A stretch of 30,327 nt of DNA from Chlorobium sp. (GTDB taxonomy: Bacteria; Bacteroidota; Chlorobiia; Chlorobiales; Chlorobiaceae). Location: contig JANQFD010000047.1 in NCBI GenBank assembly GCA_028278005.1, positions 1-30,327 on the forward strand. The letters run 5' to 3'. Below are positions 15,482 to 23,977 of the stretch, in pieces. A program made the translations under genes and the position numbers. Under the pieces are notes generated by a model that was given only the letters and a program-made list of their open reading frames with translations, did not search any database and had not been told where the DNA came from. The stretch's first letter is position 1. Each line of letters opens with the position of its first letter.

Positions 15482-16378
15482 TTAAAGGTCGGAATCTTTT
15501 TCCGGGACAAACTGTGTGCCGACGCCCTGATCGGTGAAGATCTCCAGAAGCAAAGAGTGTATAAGTCTACCGTCGATAAGATGAATCTTGCTGACACCCC
15601 CGTCAAGTGTTTTATAGGCAGAAAGCGCTTTCGGGATCATCCCGCCTGATATCACTCCGCCCTCGATAAGGTCAGCGGCATCGGCTTTACAGACGCTTTT
15701 GAGGATGGTTTCCCCATGGTAAACGCCCGGAACATCACTGACGTAGATCAGCTTTTCGGCTTTCAATGCAATGGCAAGAGCACTTGCGGCATCATCCGCA
15801 TTAATGTTGTAGATATTGCCGTCCTCATCGAATCCGATGGGAGCAATAACCGGTATAAGCTTTGCATGACAGAGCAGGTCGAGGTAGTTGGTGTTGATAT
15901 GGGTGATTTCCCCCACAAGACCAAGATCGGCTTCCTGACAGGGGACCGCCTTGATCGTATTGGCGTCAAGCCCGCTTACACCGACAGCTTTTGCTCCGTG
16001 TTCGCTTATGAGACGGACGATATCCTGATTGACTTTGCCGGCAAGAGTCATCTGGACTATCGAGATCATCTCCTTGTCCGTAACCCGCTTGCCATGTACA
16101 AACTGTGTTTCAATACCGAAAATTTCGGCGGTTTTCGTGATGGCGTCTCCTCCACCATGAACAAGAACCACGTTGATGCCGACCTTGCGCAGCAGCGTTA
16201 CATTTTGGGCAAATGCATCTTTGAGCACTTCGTCTTTCATCGCGGCGCCACCGTATTTGATGACAAATGTCTTGTCCTCAAATTTGCGTATGTAGGGCAG
16301 AGCTTCAATGAGCACCTGGCCGATGGTCGATTGCTGTTCTTTTGTTCCCCTGCCGTGCTCTGTACCGGATTCCTTCAT
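15482..16378 (-). CDS. argB: Acetylglutamate kinase
   Basis: 298 residues. It phosphorylates N-acetylglutamate, the usual arginine feedback point in the cyclic pathway. FVIKYGGAAMKDE (amino acid kinase Lys-Gly-Gly), LVHGGGDAITKTAEIFG, GVSGLDANTIKA, INADDAASALAIALKAEKLIYVSDVPGVY and EGGVISGGMIPKALSAYKTLDGGVSKIHLIDG are visible. An N-terminal stretch of about 20 residues (MKESGTEHGRGTKEQQSTIG) before the fold resembles the N-terminal helix found in arginine-sensitive hexameric enzymes, suggesting feedback inhibition (inference). Gaps are 33 bp from argJ and 21 bp to argF. Confidence 0.95.
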   Translation of the reverse strand: MKESGTEHGRGTKEQQSTIGQVLIEALPYIRKFEDKTFVIKYGGAAMKDEVLKDAFAQNVTLLRKVGINVVLVHGGGDAITKTAEIFGIETQFVHGKRVTDKEMISIVQMTLAGKVNQDIVRLISEHGAKAVGVSGLDANTIKAVPCQEADLGLVGEITHINTNYLDLLCHAKLIPVIAPIGFDEDGNIYNINADDAASALAIALKAEKLIYVSDVPGVYHGETILKSVCKADAADLIEGGVISGGMIPKALSAYKTLDGGVSKIHLIDGRLIHSLLLEIFTDQGVGTQFVPEKDSDL

Positions 16379-16411
16379 CTCGTTTCGGTTGGTTTACTTT
16401 TTCAGTGCTTT

Positions 16412-17698
16412 TCAGGTCCTGTAGCTGCCGTTGATGTCAATATACTCCTTGCTGAGATCACAGGTGTGCACCGTTGCGGCACCGTTGCCTTTTCCCAGAG
16501 AAACGGTGATCGAATATTCGCTGAGACTCAGGACTCTTTTTGCAGCTTCTTCAGAGAAATCCGAGACATATCCCGGTTCAAGAATTATCAGGTCATTGAA
16601 TTTGATGGAGACGGTTTCAGGATTGAATACAGCTCCGGATCTTCCGGCTGCAGCCAGGATCCTTCCCCAGTTTGCATCTTCCCCGTGCAGGGCGGTTTTA
16701 ACAAGACTTGATCCGGCAACCGTACGTGCGACTTTTTGTGCATCGGAAACGGATTCAGCGCCTTCCACATGTATTGCAACAAGTTTGGTCGCTCCTTCTC
16801 CATCCTTGACGATCAGTCTGGCAAGAAATGTCATCAGGCTTTCGAGAGCGGAATAAAACAGTTCGGCGTCTTTCGTTTCCGGCGCTATTTCTTCTCCAAT
16901 TGAGCCATTCGACAGTATCGCAGCCATATCGTTGGTACTCGTATCGCCATCGACAGTGATGGTGTTGAAGCTCTTCCGGTTGGCCTTTTGAAGCATTTCA
17001 CGAAGCAGCGGCTGACCTATCTTCGCGTCGGTTACAAGAAACGCAAGCATGGTTGCCATGTCGGGGCAGATCATGCCCGCTCCTTTTGCAATGCCGCACA
17101 GGCGTACCTTGCCAAAGGAAAGTGAAACATCCAGGGCTTGAAATTTGGGAAAGGTATCGGTGGTCATGATCGCCTCGGCAGCTTCTTTGCCGCTACTTTC
17201 GAGCTTTCCGCCGGAAAATGCATCAAGAGCGTTGCTGATCCTGTCAACCGGAAGAGGGACTCCGATAACCCCGGTAGATGATACGAGAACTTCATGGGGA
17301 GCTGCACCGAGCACACCGGCTGTTTTATCGGCCATCGATTTCGCGTCTTCCAGTCCTCTGTTTCCTGTTGCCGCGTTAGCATTGCCGCTGTTACAGACTA
17401 TGGCCCGGATTGATGATGCCGAACGTTCAAGGTGTTTTTTCGAAACAGAAACCGGGGCGGCCGAACAAAGGTTTCTTGTGAAGACAGCTGCAGCTGTTGA
17501 AGGCTTGTCGGAAACAATGACCATGAGGTCAGGTTTGTCTGTTTTAATGCCTGCGCTTGCGATGCCGGCTCTGAATCCTTCCGGCCAGAACCGTTTTTCC
17601 GCCAGGTCCTGTAAGCTGAACGGGATTGTATGTTCAGGCCACTGCGTTCGGTTCGCCAGCTTGTCTGTGACCGGGAAATCCTTGGGTAACGTGTTCAC
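16412..17698 (-). CDS. argJ: Glutamate N-acetyltransferase / amino-acid acetyltransferase (ArgJ)
   Basis: 428 residues. It transfers the acetyl group from N-acetylornithine to glutamate, recycling acetyl in the arginine pathway; some members also use acetyl-CoA. The autoproteolysis motif KGAGMICPDMATML is intact, with cleavage expected between Ala215 and Thr216, Thr216 becoming the nucleophile of the beta chain. Also seen: IVCNSGNANAATGNRG, EVLVSSTGVIGVPLP, TVDGDTSTNDM and, at the C-terminus, GANWGRILAAAGRSG (with Asp before Asn) and CDLSKEYIDINGSYRT. Length is normal (about 400-430). It lies between argC (36 bp) and argB (33 bp). Whether it is mono- or bifunctional cannot be read from sequence; no argA-like gene is in the window. 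Confidence 0.95.
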   Translation of the reverse strand: MNTLPKDFPVTDKLANRTQWPEHTIPFSLQDLAEKRFWPEGFRAGIASAGIKTDKPDLMVIVSDKPSTAAAVFTRNLCSAAPVSVSKKHLERSASSIRAIVCNSGNANAATGNRGLEDAKSMADKTAGVLGAAPHEVLVSSTGVIGVPLPVDRISNALDAFSGGKLESSGKEAAEAIMTTDTFPKFQALDVSLSFGKVRLCGIAKGAGMICPDMATMLAFLVTDAKIGQPLLREMLQKANRKSFNTITVDGDTSTNDMAAILSNGSIGEEIAPETKDAELFYSALESLMTFLARLIVKDGEGATKLVAIHVEGAESVSDAQKVARTVAGSSLVKTALHGEDANWGRILAAAGRSGAVFNPETVSIKFNDLIILEPGYVSDFSEEAAKRVLSLSEYSITVSLGKGNGAATVHTCDLSKEYIDINGSYRT

Positions 17699-17734
17699 GA
17701 CAATAAGAATAGCTGTTTTACATATATCGAAAGA

Positions 17735-18754
17735 TTATAGTAATAATCCATGTGTTTCATCATAACCCAGCATGATGTTCATGTTCTGTACAGCCTGTCC
17801 TGCAGCGCCTTTAACCAGGTTGTCGATGGCCGTTACGATTACCGTCGATCCGTTTTTTGCGCTTTCCGCCACATGCACATCGCAGAAGTTTGTATAGGTT
17901 ACATGCCGGACTTCAGTCATGGTTTCCCTGATTCTCAAAAAAGGCGCAGAACGGTAGAAGTCACTGAAATGCGCCCTGATCTGTGAGACAGGCAGGTGTT
18001 TTTCAAGCTGAATGTTGAGTACCGTATAGATGCCTCTGACAAGGGGGGCGATCATGGGGGTGAACATGAAACCGAACGCCGGGTTGATGCTGTCTGTGCC
18101 AAGAGCCTGCAGGATCTCCGGAGTATGCTGATGTAAGCCGGCTTTGTATGCGCGTACATTGTTATTCATTTCTGAATAGGAGAGCTCGACTTTCGCTGTT
18201 CTGCCGGCTCCTGATATTCCGGAAACCGCGGTGCAGTTGACCTGTTTGACCCCGGCGTCCTTCAGAGGTGCTAATACAAGAGGTGCGATGCCGAGCGTAA
18301 TGGCTGTGGCGTAGCACCCGGGATTGCTCACCGCTTTTGCCTGGCGTATTTCCTCGTGAAAAAGTTCCGGCAAGGCATAGGTCAGAACTGCTTTCGGGTC
18401 TTTTTCTTTTCCGTAGTACTGCAGATGTTCCTGCGTGTTTTTCAGCCTGAAATCACCTGAAAGATCGATTACAAGTTTTCCGGACCCGGCAAGCTCGGGT
18501 ACTATGGTGTGTGCCTCTCCGTGAGGAAGGGCCAGAAAAAAGATATCGGTGTTCACATCTCCTTCATACGGTGCATAAACCATATCCGTGTCAATTTCAG
18601 GATAAATATCACTGACTTTTTTACCGGCCTGAGTGTGAGCGTAAAGATTTTCAAGCTTTACCGAGGGGTGACGGAGAAGAATTTTTGTCAGTTCGGCGCC
18701 GGAGTAACCAGAAGCACCGATAATTGAAACGGTTGGTTTTTTATAACCTCTCAT
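17735..18754 (-). CDS. argC: N-acetyl-gamma-glutamyl-phosphate reductase
   Basis: 339 residues from the ATG at 18754. A GTG ten codons earlier (18784) is open but adds only a basic leader, whereas MRGYKKPTVSIIGASGYSG starts the conserved Rossmann fold; an AGAAGG with a 12-base spacer precedes it. NADPH-dependent reduction of acetylglutamyl phosphate to the semialdehyde. Motifs: GASGYSGAELTKILLRHP (nucleotide fold), AVSNPGCYATAITLG with catalytic Cys147, AVSGISGAGRTAK, and AYKAGLHQHTPEI with the catalytic-site histidine. First gene of the arginine operon, with an ARG-box pair about 120-155 bp upstream. Confidence 0.95.
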   Translation of the reverse strand: MRGYKKPTVSIIGASGYSGAELTKILLRHPSVKLENLYAHTQAGKKVSDIYPEIDTDMVYAPYEGDVNTDIFFLALPHGEAHTIVPELAGSGKLVIDLSGDFRLKNTQEHLQYYGKEKDPKAVLTYALPELFHEEIRQAKAVSNPGCYATAITLGIAPLVLAPLKDAGVKQVNCTAVSGISGAGRTAKVELSYSEMNNNVRAYKAGLHQHTPEILQALGTDSINPAFGFMFTPMIAPLVRGIYTVLNIQLEKHLPVSQIRAHFSDFYRSAPFLRIRETMTEVRHVTYTNFCDVHVAESAKNGSTVIVTAIDNLVKGAAGQAVQNMNIMLGYDETHGLLL

Positions 18755-18871
18755 GAGTCGATACTGCCTTCTGCGCCCGTTCACGGACCGGTAGAAAATT
18801 CAGACTATCGGATGAAAAACAGGCAATGTTTTGAAATAAAATGAATTAAGTTTGCGGATAGTTATTCTTTG

Positions 18872-18889
18872 AGTGAATTATTATTCATT
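18872..18889. promoter_or_regulatory. ARG box 1 (ArgR operator), perfect consensus match
   Basis: AGTGAATTATTATTCATT matches the E. coli ARG-box consensus WNTGAATWWWWATTCANW at every defined position; the core TGAAT-TATT-ATTCA (18874-18887) has perfect palindromic arms. It lies about 118 bp upstream of the argC ATG and about 97 bp upstream of the divergent binding-protein gene. As an ArgR gene is in the operon, ArgR binding here is the natural reading. Confidence 0.8.
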
Positions 18890-18892
18890 TAT

Positions 18893-18910
18893 ATGGAATA
18901 ATAATAATTT
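18893..18910. promoter_or_regulatory. ARG box 2 (degenerate), three bases from box 1
   Basis: ATGGAATAATAATAATTT has a near-complete left half (GGAAT for TGAAT), an all-AT centre and a weak right half. The three-base gap and 21-bp centre spacing to box 1 are those of tandem ARG boxes bound by one ArgR hexamer in E. coli. Confidence 0.55.
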
Positions 18911-18985
18911 CCCGGTTGATTACAAGATTTCCGGGTGGATGTTTTTCATTATTTATTACTCTATAAGCAAGATGTAAGAGCCGGT

Positions 18986-19930
18986 ATGAGAAACAGGATT
19001 GTCTATGCGATAACAGCTGCTGCAGTTGCGATAATCGTTGCTGCCTTACTTGTTGTCCGCTTTGCCGGCATACCGTTTCCTGACGCGCCGGTTGCAGAAA
19101 CAGCAAAGAGCGGTATGCTCAAAATCGGGATCGAGCCTGCGCTGTATGACGTATCGGAAAAAATCGCTCCCGTATTCAGCCACTACTATCCGGAAGCATC
19201 GGTCGAGCTTGAGACGGCTGCCTTCGCGGATCTTTTCAATATGTTTCTGCAAAAAAAACTCCGTGCTGTTCTTGTAAGGGGCGAACTTGGGGAGCATGAA
19301 CGCTCCTTGCTTCTGAAGCAAGATCTCGACTATCGGCTCGAGCCGGTGGCAAAAGGAGCGGTAGTCTGTATTGTAAATGCAGCCAATCCCGTACAATCAC
19401 TTGGTGTTGGTGATCTTGCTGAAATCTATACCGGAGAAAAAAAAATATGGGATAATGTCGGGAAAACGGGGCCGGCAGGGGGATTGGGGATAAAAGCATA
19501 CCTTAATCATGACGATATCAGACTGCAACAGCTCCTGCTTGAAAAAACGGCTCCTGCAAAGAGGCATCTCACGGCCTATCGTGCATCGAGTGACCGTGAA
19601 CTTCTGGATATTGTTGCAAGAGACAAAGGTGCTGTGGGGGTCATTCCTCTTTCGCAGTTGGCAGACCATGTGACTTTTCGGCAGAATGCCTCTGCAGTTC
19701 GGGTCCTGCCGCTCTCTGCAGGAAAAAACGAACAGGCTGTCATGCCCACACAGTATAATGTGTATCACGGTAAGTATCCGCTTGGCTATATTATTTTCTA
19801 TATGTACCGCAAGGGCGAGGCGCTTGCTTCAGGTTTCGGCGCCTGGCTTGCCGATGAAGGACAAAAAGGGTTTGCACGAACGAATCTTGCGCCCTGGAAA
19901 CAACCGGTACGCGTCATACATCTGAAATAA
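18986..19930 (+). CDS. PstS-like periplasmic substrate-binding protein
   Basis: 314 residues from the ATG at 18986 (AAGAG six bases upstream); an ATG 17 codons earlier is rejected because it precedes the signal sequence. Residues 1-26 are a signal/anchor (RIVYAITAAAVAIIVAALLVVRFAG), with no lipobox cysteine. The remainder has the PBP-like domain pattern of phosphate-binding proteins: LKIGIEPALYDVSEKIAPVF, an AFADLFNMFLQKKLRAVLVRGE segment, GAVVCIVNAANPVQSLGVGDLAEIYTGEKKIW, DKGAVGVIPLSQL, and YPLGYIIFYMYRKGEALASGFGAWL. The phosphate-contact residues cannot be assigned. No Pst permease is nearby; a diguanylate cyclase follows after 17 bp, so a sensory role is plausible. It could also be a phosphate scavenger for a distant transporter. 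Confidence 0.75.
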   Translation: MRNRIVYAITAAAVAIIVAALLVVRFAGIPFPDAPVAETAKSGMLKIGIEPALYDVSEKIAPVFSHYYPEASVELETAAFADLFNMFLQKKLRAVLVRGELGEHERSLLLKQDLDYRLEPVAKGAVVCIVNAANPVQSLGVGDLAEIYTGEKKIWDNVGKTGPAGGLGIKAYLNHDDIRLQQLLLEKTAPAKRHLTAYRASSDRELLDIVARDKGAVGVIPLSQLADHVTFRQNASAVRVLPLSAGKNEQAVMPTQYNVYHGKYPLGYIIFYMYRKGEALASGFGAWLADEGQKGFARTNLAPWKQPVRVIHLK

Positions 19931-19947
19931 ATTCACAGAATTCAGTA

Positions 19948-21261
19948 ATGCCAGAGGCTGCAAAAAAATCAGACCTGTCTTTCTCCCTGAGACCCATAGT
20001 ATTGGCGGGTCTCTTCTTTGCTTTTCTCCTGCTCGGTGTTACCGCAGGTTTTATTGTTTATCAGGGAAATCTGCAGAAAAGAGCCGACGAGGTGCAAATG
20101 ATATACAAGGATCTCCTCGATTTCCGCTCGACGTTGACCCTTATAGATCAACAGCTGAGTGTTGCGAACAGCCGTCCTGAAGTAGTGGAGGAGGTTGTAC
20201 GGAACACAAAATTGCTCCAGTTCCGCGCAAACAACTTTCAGGCAAGAGCCGGGAAAAACAACCTGCCTGAACTTGCGTCATGGATGAAATCCAGGCATGT
20301 TGACCTGGAAAGAATGCTCAAGGATATAGAAATGAAAGGGGGAAAGGCAGGAACAGGCATTTCTCTCATGACACTTGAACTGGATGATGTAATCCTTCAG
20401 ACAGCAGTAGATGCAAGGCTTGCAATCGACAGGGTGTACGATGTCGTTCAGCTGTTTTTTTTGATAGTGCTCGCTGTTTTCATTGTTATCATCATTTCCG
20501 CGGGCTGGCTGCTGGTCAGTAATTATCGTCAAACAGTCATGCCGCTCAACCAGCTGGCAAAAAAACTCAGTATGCTCAATGAAGAGCTTCCCGAGAGTTT
20601 TCACGATACTGCCGAAGAGGTTAAAAAAAATATACGTCCTGAGGAGTTCTCGAGTGACGTCAATCAGATAACCGATTCAATAGTGAGGTTTTGCCAGAAT
20701 ATCGAGACAAAAAACAAGAAGCTCGACGAGCTTTTTATCAAGGATGAAAAAACAAACCTGTACAACTACCGTCATTTCAAGGACCATCTTATTGTTGATG
20801 TGGCGAGAGCCAAACGATTCAACGATACAGTATCCCTTGCTATGATCGATATAGATCGTTTCAAGGCATACAATGATGCAAACGGACACGTGGCCGGAGA
20901 TATCGTTCTGGAGAAGATGGCCCGTATTATTCGGGAAGAGTGCAGGAATTCCGATATTCCGGCAAGGTTCGGGGGGGAGGAGTTCGCGGTACTGTTTCCG
21001 CGGACGGGTAGCGGCGATGCAATTGAAATCGTTGAACGTCTTAGAAATATTATAGCTGCGGAACCATTTTACCACGAAAAGGAGCTTCCCGGCGGACAAC
21101 TGACAATAAGTGCAGGAATCGCCACTTTCCCGGCTGACGGTGTTGACTGGTATTCATTGATCAATAACGCTGATAAGGCGCTCTATCATGCCAAACAGAC
21201 CGGACGCAACAGGGTGGTGCATTTCAGGTCGCTGGAGCTTGACGAAAGCGGACAAAATTAG
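19948..21261 (+). CDS. Membrane diguanylate cyclase (GGDEF domain)
   Basis: 437 residues. Synthesises cyclic di-GMP from two GTP. TM1 at about 15-38, a helical periplasmic segment of about 130 residues (39-167), TM2 at 168-190, a short HAMP-like linker (191-260), then the GGDEF domain (265-430). The catalytic motif is GGEEF at 342-346, the metal ligand Asp301 lies in MIDIDRFKAYND, and the product-inhibition I-site RxxD is intact as RNSD at 333-336, five residues before GGEEF. So an active, feedback-inhibited enzyme is expected. The periplasmic part is predicted all-helical, as in four-helix-bundle sensors. It sits 17 bp after the PstS-like protein gene and is probably co-transcribed with it. 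Confidence 0.92.
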   Translation: MPEAAKKSDLSFSLRPIVLAGLFFAFLLLGVTAGFIVYQGNLQKRADEVQMIYKDLLDFRSTLTLIDQQLSVANSRPEVVEEVVRNTKLLQFRANNFQARAGKNNLPELASWMKSRHVDLERMLKDIEMKGGKAGTGISLMTLELDDVILQTAVDARLAIDRVYDVVQLFFLIVLAVFIVIIISAGWLLVSNYRQTVMPLNQLAKKLSMLNEELPESFHDTAEEVKKNIRPEEFSSDVNQITDSIVRFCQNIETKNKKLDELFIKDEKTNLYNYRHFKDHLIVDVARAKRFNDTVSLAMIDIDRFKAYNDANGHVAGDIVLEKMARIIREECRNSDIPARFGGEEFAVLFPRTGSGDAIEIVERLRNIIAAEPFYHEKELPGGQLTISAGIATFPADGVDWYSLINNADKALYHAKQTGRNRVVHFRSLELDESGQN

Positions 21262-21326
21262 GTGAACAGTAACGTGTTAATCAGCCGGGTGAGTGCAGGC
21301 TTATTCGCAAGTATGGTTCAACAGGT

Positions 21327-22592
21327 ATGAAGTCTCAGGTATACATAGCCCGCAGGTTTGCTTTTAAACCCCGTTCGTCCTCAAAACCGACGTTTATTGT
21401 TTTTATTGCAGTTGCAGGTATAGCCGTTGGAACGGCCGCGCTCATTCTTACCCTTTCGATTGTCAAAGGCTTTTCCGCACAGATCGAAAACAAACTGATC
21501 GGATTCAGTTCGCATTTTCAGATAAGGCAGGCTGAAGGCCGTTTTTTTTATCCGCTTCGGGCAGATACTGCCTGTTTGGGTGAAATAGAGAATATCTCTT
21601 CCGTTACGCCATTCATGGAGAAAAATGTTGTATTACAGAGCAGGAGTGAAAGCGGTGAGCTGGTCCAGCCGGCAATGTTAAAGGGTATTCTTGTTGAAAA
21701 CCCTCCGGCTTTTCTCGAGGAGAGCATTGTCGATGGCTCATTGTTCGCCGAGGGTGATTCTGAATCATTGAAGATACTTGTCGGTAAACCGCTTGCAGAA
21801 TCCCTGCATCTTGCTGTCGGCAGCAGGGTACTGATAATCAGTGCCTCTGGCGGGTTTTCAGGTGACCCTGGAATCGCGAGCGATAACATCGTCGATCTTC
21901 TTACTGCAATGGATATCGAGCTTGCCACGGTAAGCGGTATCTATGAGACCGGTCTCAACGAAGGATTCGACGACTATATGGTTATCGCAAATCTGCCGGT
22001 CATGCAGCAATTTTTTCATAGAGGAAAGTCGGGAATCAGCGGTTATGAGGTAATGGTGCACGATATCAAAGACCTCGATATGACCACCAGAGCCGCAGTC
22101 GACACGCTTGGTTACCCTTTCTATGGTTATACCGTCTATGAACGATACAACAATCTTTTCGAATGGCTCAAGCTGCAGCAGAATATCACCCCGCTTCTGA
22201 TCATAACGATAACGGTTGTGGCTGTGTTCAATATCATTTCTACCCTGCTGGTGCTGATTATCGAAAAAACCAAAGAGATCGGTATGCTGGGGGCAATGGG
22301 TCTTGCTCCGGGCAAGATCAGCGGTATTTTTCTTGCGCAGGCATTTCTCATTGCAGTGACCGGTATTCTGGCGGGAAACATGCTTGCATTCGGCTTTTCG
22401 GTGTTCGAGCTCCATTTTCAACTGATCACACTGCCACAAAAGAACTATTTCATCAAGCATGTTCCGATACAGATAGAACTGATTGATTACCTTCTTGTGT
22501 CCTGTGTTGTCGGTACGCTGACCCTTTTATTTGCCTTTATTCCGGCGAGGGTGGCGGCGGCGATGAAGCCGGGCACGGCATTGTTATCTTGA
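21327..22592 (+). CDS. ABC transporter permease, LolC/LolE (FtsX-like) family
   Basis: 421 residues. Inner-membrane permease with one N-terminal transmembrane helix (about 22-48, FIVFIAVAGIAVGTAALILTLSIVKGF), a large periplasmic domain, and three C-terminal helices (ITPLLIITITVVAVFNIISTLLVLI, ISGIFLAQAFLIAVTGILAGNMLAF, LLVSCVVGTLTLLFAFIPARVAAAM). The KTKEIGMLGAMGL cytoplasmic loop is the FtsX coupling motif to the ATPase. By family, such proteins extract lipoproteins from the inner membrane (LolCDE) or move other lipids. The next gene is a paralogue of similar length, as in LolC/LolE pairs, but no LolD ATPase lies beside them. The exact substrate is not readable. Confidence 0.85.
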   Translation: MKSQVYIARRFAFKPRSSSKPTFIVFIAVAGIAVGTAALILTLSIVKGFSAQIENKLIGFSSHFQIRQAEGRFFYPLRADTACLGEIENISSVTPFMEKNVVLQSRSESGELVQPAMLKGILVENPPAFLEESIVDGSLFAEGDSESLKILVGKPLAESLHLAVGSRVLIISASGGFSGDPGIASDNIVDLLTAMDIELATVSGIYETGLNEGFDDYMVIANLPVMQQFFHRGKSGISGYEVMVHDIKDLDMTTRAAVDTLGYPFYGYTVYERYNNLFEWLKLQQNITPLLIITITVVAVFNIISTLLVLIIEKTKEIGMLGAMGLAPGKISGIFLAQAFLIAVTGILAGNMLAFGFSVFELHFQLITLPQKNYFIKHVPIQIELIDYLLVSCVVGTLTLLFAFIPARVAAAMKPGTALLS

Positions 22593-22664
22593 TTGGAGAT
22601 GCGTTACTTCCTGGATGTGGTTCATGGATGGCTTATGAAAAACGTAACGGTTCAATAATTAAAC

Positions 22665-23924
22665 ATGCGTTTTGCTCCGGGTTTATGGATAGCTCAGCGG
22701 TACAGCTTTGCAAGAAAGCGGTTCAGGGTTATCAACATCATATCGACGATCAGCCTGATAGGCATTATTCTCGGAGTCAGCACGTTGCTCATTGTCATGA
22801 GTGTGCTGAACGGTTTTCAGCAGCTTGCATGGGATCTTTTTGTCACGGTGGAAAGCCCGGTGCAGATATTGCCCGCAAAAGGCAAACATATGGAAGTTCC
22901 CGATTCACTTCTGTCAAAAGTTGTTTCAATAGAAGGTGTTACATCAGCTGAGCCTTTTGCCGAAGGACCGGCAATTCTTTCAGGAGAGGGAAGCGGCGAG
23001 CTTGTCATGGTCAAGGGAATTACCCGGGGTGCCCATGATCGCCTGTTAAGACAGGTTGACCGGGACGTTCAGTATTTCGGAAACGAAACGGTATCTGTGG
23101 GAGAAATGCTGGCATACAAGGCAGGCCTTGTGCCTGCGCAGCAGGTCAAGATCTACAGCCCGGAACTTATATCTCTTGGATTGGAGTCGCTTTCCAATCC
23201 TTACCTGCTTCCGGCATTGTCATTTCCTGTCGTCAAGGTCGAGTCGGTTTTTTCCCTGCAGCGTATTTTTAATGACCATTATGTTCTCACCTCACGGGAA
23301 ATGGCAAGGAGGGTTCTGCTGCAGAAAGAGAACATGTATTCCGGTATTGACGTGCGCGGCAGCAATGACCGTTCCACACATGGAGCGCTTGTCGGAAACC
23401 TGCGTGGCTGGATGAGGGAAAACGGACTGGAAAACAGATACAGCATTCGACCTCTCGAGGAGAAGTACCGGGACATCTTCGGGGTGATGGAGATGGAAAA
23501 ATGGGTGAGCTTCAGTGTGCTTATGCTTGTTATTGTCGTTGCTGCTCTCAGTCTGACAGGTTCACTTACCATGACCGCCATAGACAAGCGAAAAGAACTG
23601 TTTTACCTCCGCTGTCTCGGTCTGGAAAAACCTCACTTTCTGATGATTTTTATCACAGAAGGGGGAATGATAGGTCTTGCAGGAATAGTTATCGGTACAG
23701 TAACAGCATGGGCTTTCTGTTCTGTACAGGAGGCGTACGGATTGATTGAACTCCCGTCAAAAAGCGCTTTTATTATCGACGCATACCCTGTCAGCATGCG
23801 AATCTCTGATTTTCTGATAGTGTCGTGTGCTGCGATGTCTGTTTCTTTGCTTGTGAGCCTTTATCCGGCATTCAAGGCAGCAGGTATCGCAAGCAGTAAA
23901 AGTCTTTCGGACAAGGAAAACTGA
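22665..23924 (+). CDS. ABC transporter permease, LolC/LolE (FtsX-like) family (second)
   Basis: 419 residues. The N-terminus LWIAQRYSFARKRFRVINII followed by TM1 (STISLIGIILGVSTLLIVMSVLNGF) is the classic LolC/E beginning. A periplasmic domain of about 220 residues follows, and three C-terminal helices (VSFSVLMLVIVVAALSLTGSL, IFITEGGMIGLAGIVIGTVTAWAF, ISDFLIVSCAAMSVSLLVSLYPAF). The KRKELFYLRCLGL loop corresponds to the coupling helix; the usual Glu-Ile/Val-Gly is changed here to KELFYLRCLG. It starts 72 bp after its paralogue, with no visible ribosome-binding site, and is followed by a hairpin. Together they probably form a heterodimeric permease with an ATPase encoded elsewhere. Confidence 0.86.
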   Translation: MRFAPGLWIAQRYSFARKRFRVINIISTISLIGIILGVSTLLIVMSVLNGFQQLAWDLFVTVESPVQILPAKGKHMEVPDSLLSKVVSIEGVTSAEPFAEGPAILSGEGSGELVMVKGITRGAHDRLLRQVDRDVQYFGNETVSVGEMLAYKAGLVPAQQVKIYSPELISLGLESLSNPYLLPALSFPVVKVESVFSLQRIFNDHYVLTSREMARRVLLQKENMYSGIDVRGSNDRSTHGALVGNLRGWMRENGLENRYSIRPLEEKYRDIFGVMEMEKWVSFSVLMLVIVVAALSLTGSLTMTAIDKRKELFYLRCLGLEKPHFLMIFITEGGMIGLAGIVIGTVTAWAFCSVQEAYGLIELPSKSAFIIDAYPVSMRISDFLIVSCAAMSVSLLVSLYPAFKAAGIASSKSLSDKEN

Positions 23925-23926
23925 AT

Positions 23927-23964
23927 GCACCCCGAAATGGACATAACGCTTTCATTCGGGGTGC
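23927..23964. terminator. Hairpin between convergent permease and rubredoxin genes
   Basis: A ten-base perfect stem, GCACCCCGAA (23927-23936) and TTCGGGGTGC (23955-23964), around an 18-base loop, begins two bases after the permease stop and ends 13 bases before the rubredoxin stop. Strong GC stem in the only gap between two converging genes; the T content after it is modest on both strands (ATTCAGTTTT on the minus strand). Probably a bidirectional terminator. Confidence 0.6.
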
Positions 23965-23977
23965 TTATCCATTGCGT

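Noticed and set aside
15716..16711. 331-residue plus-strand open frame opposite argB/argJ
   Set aside because: Crosses the boundary of two real minus-strand genes and shows no protein family features.
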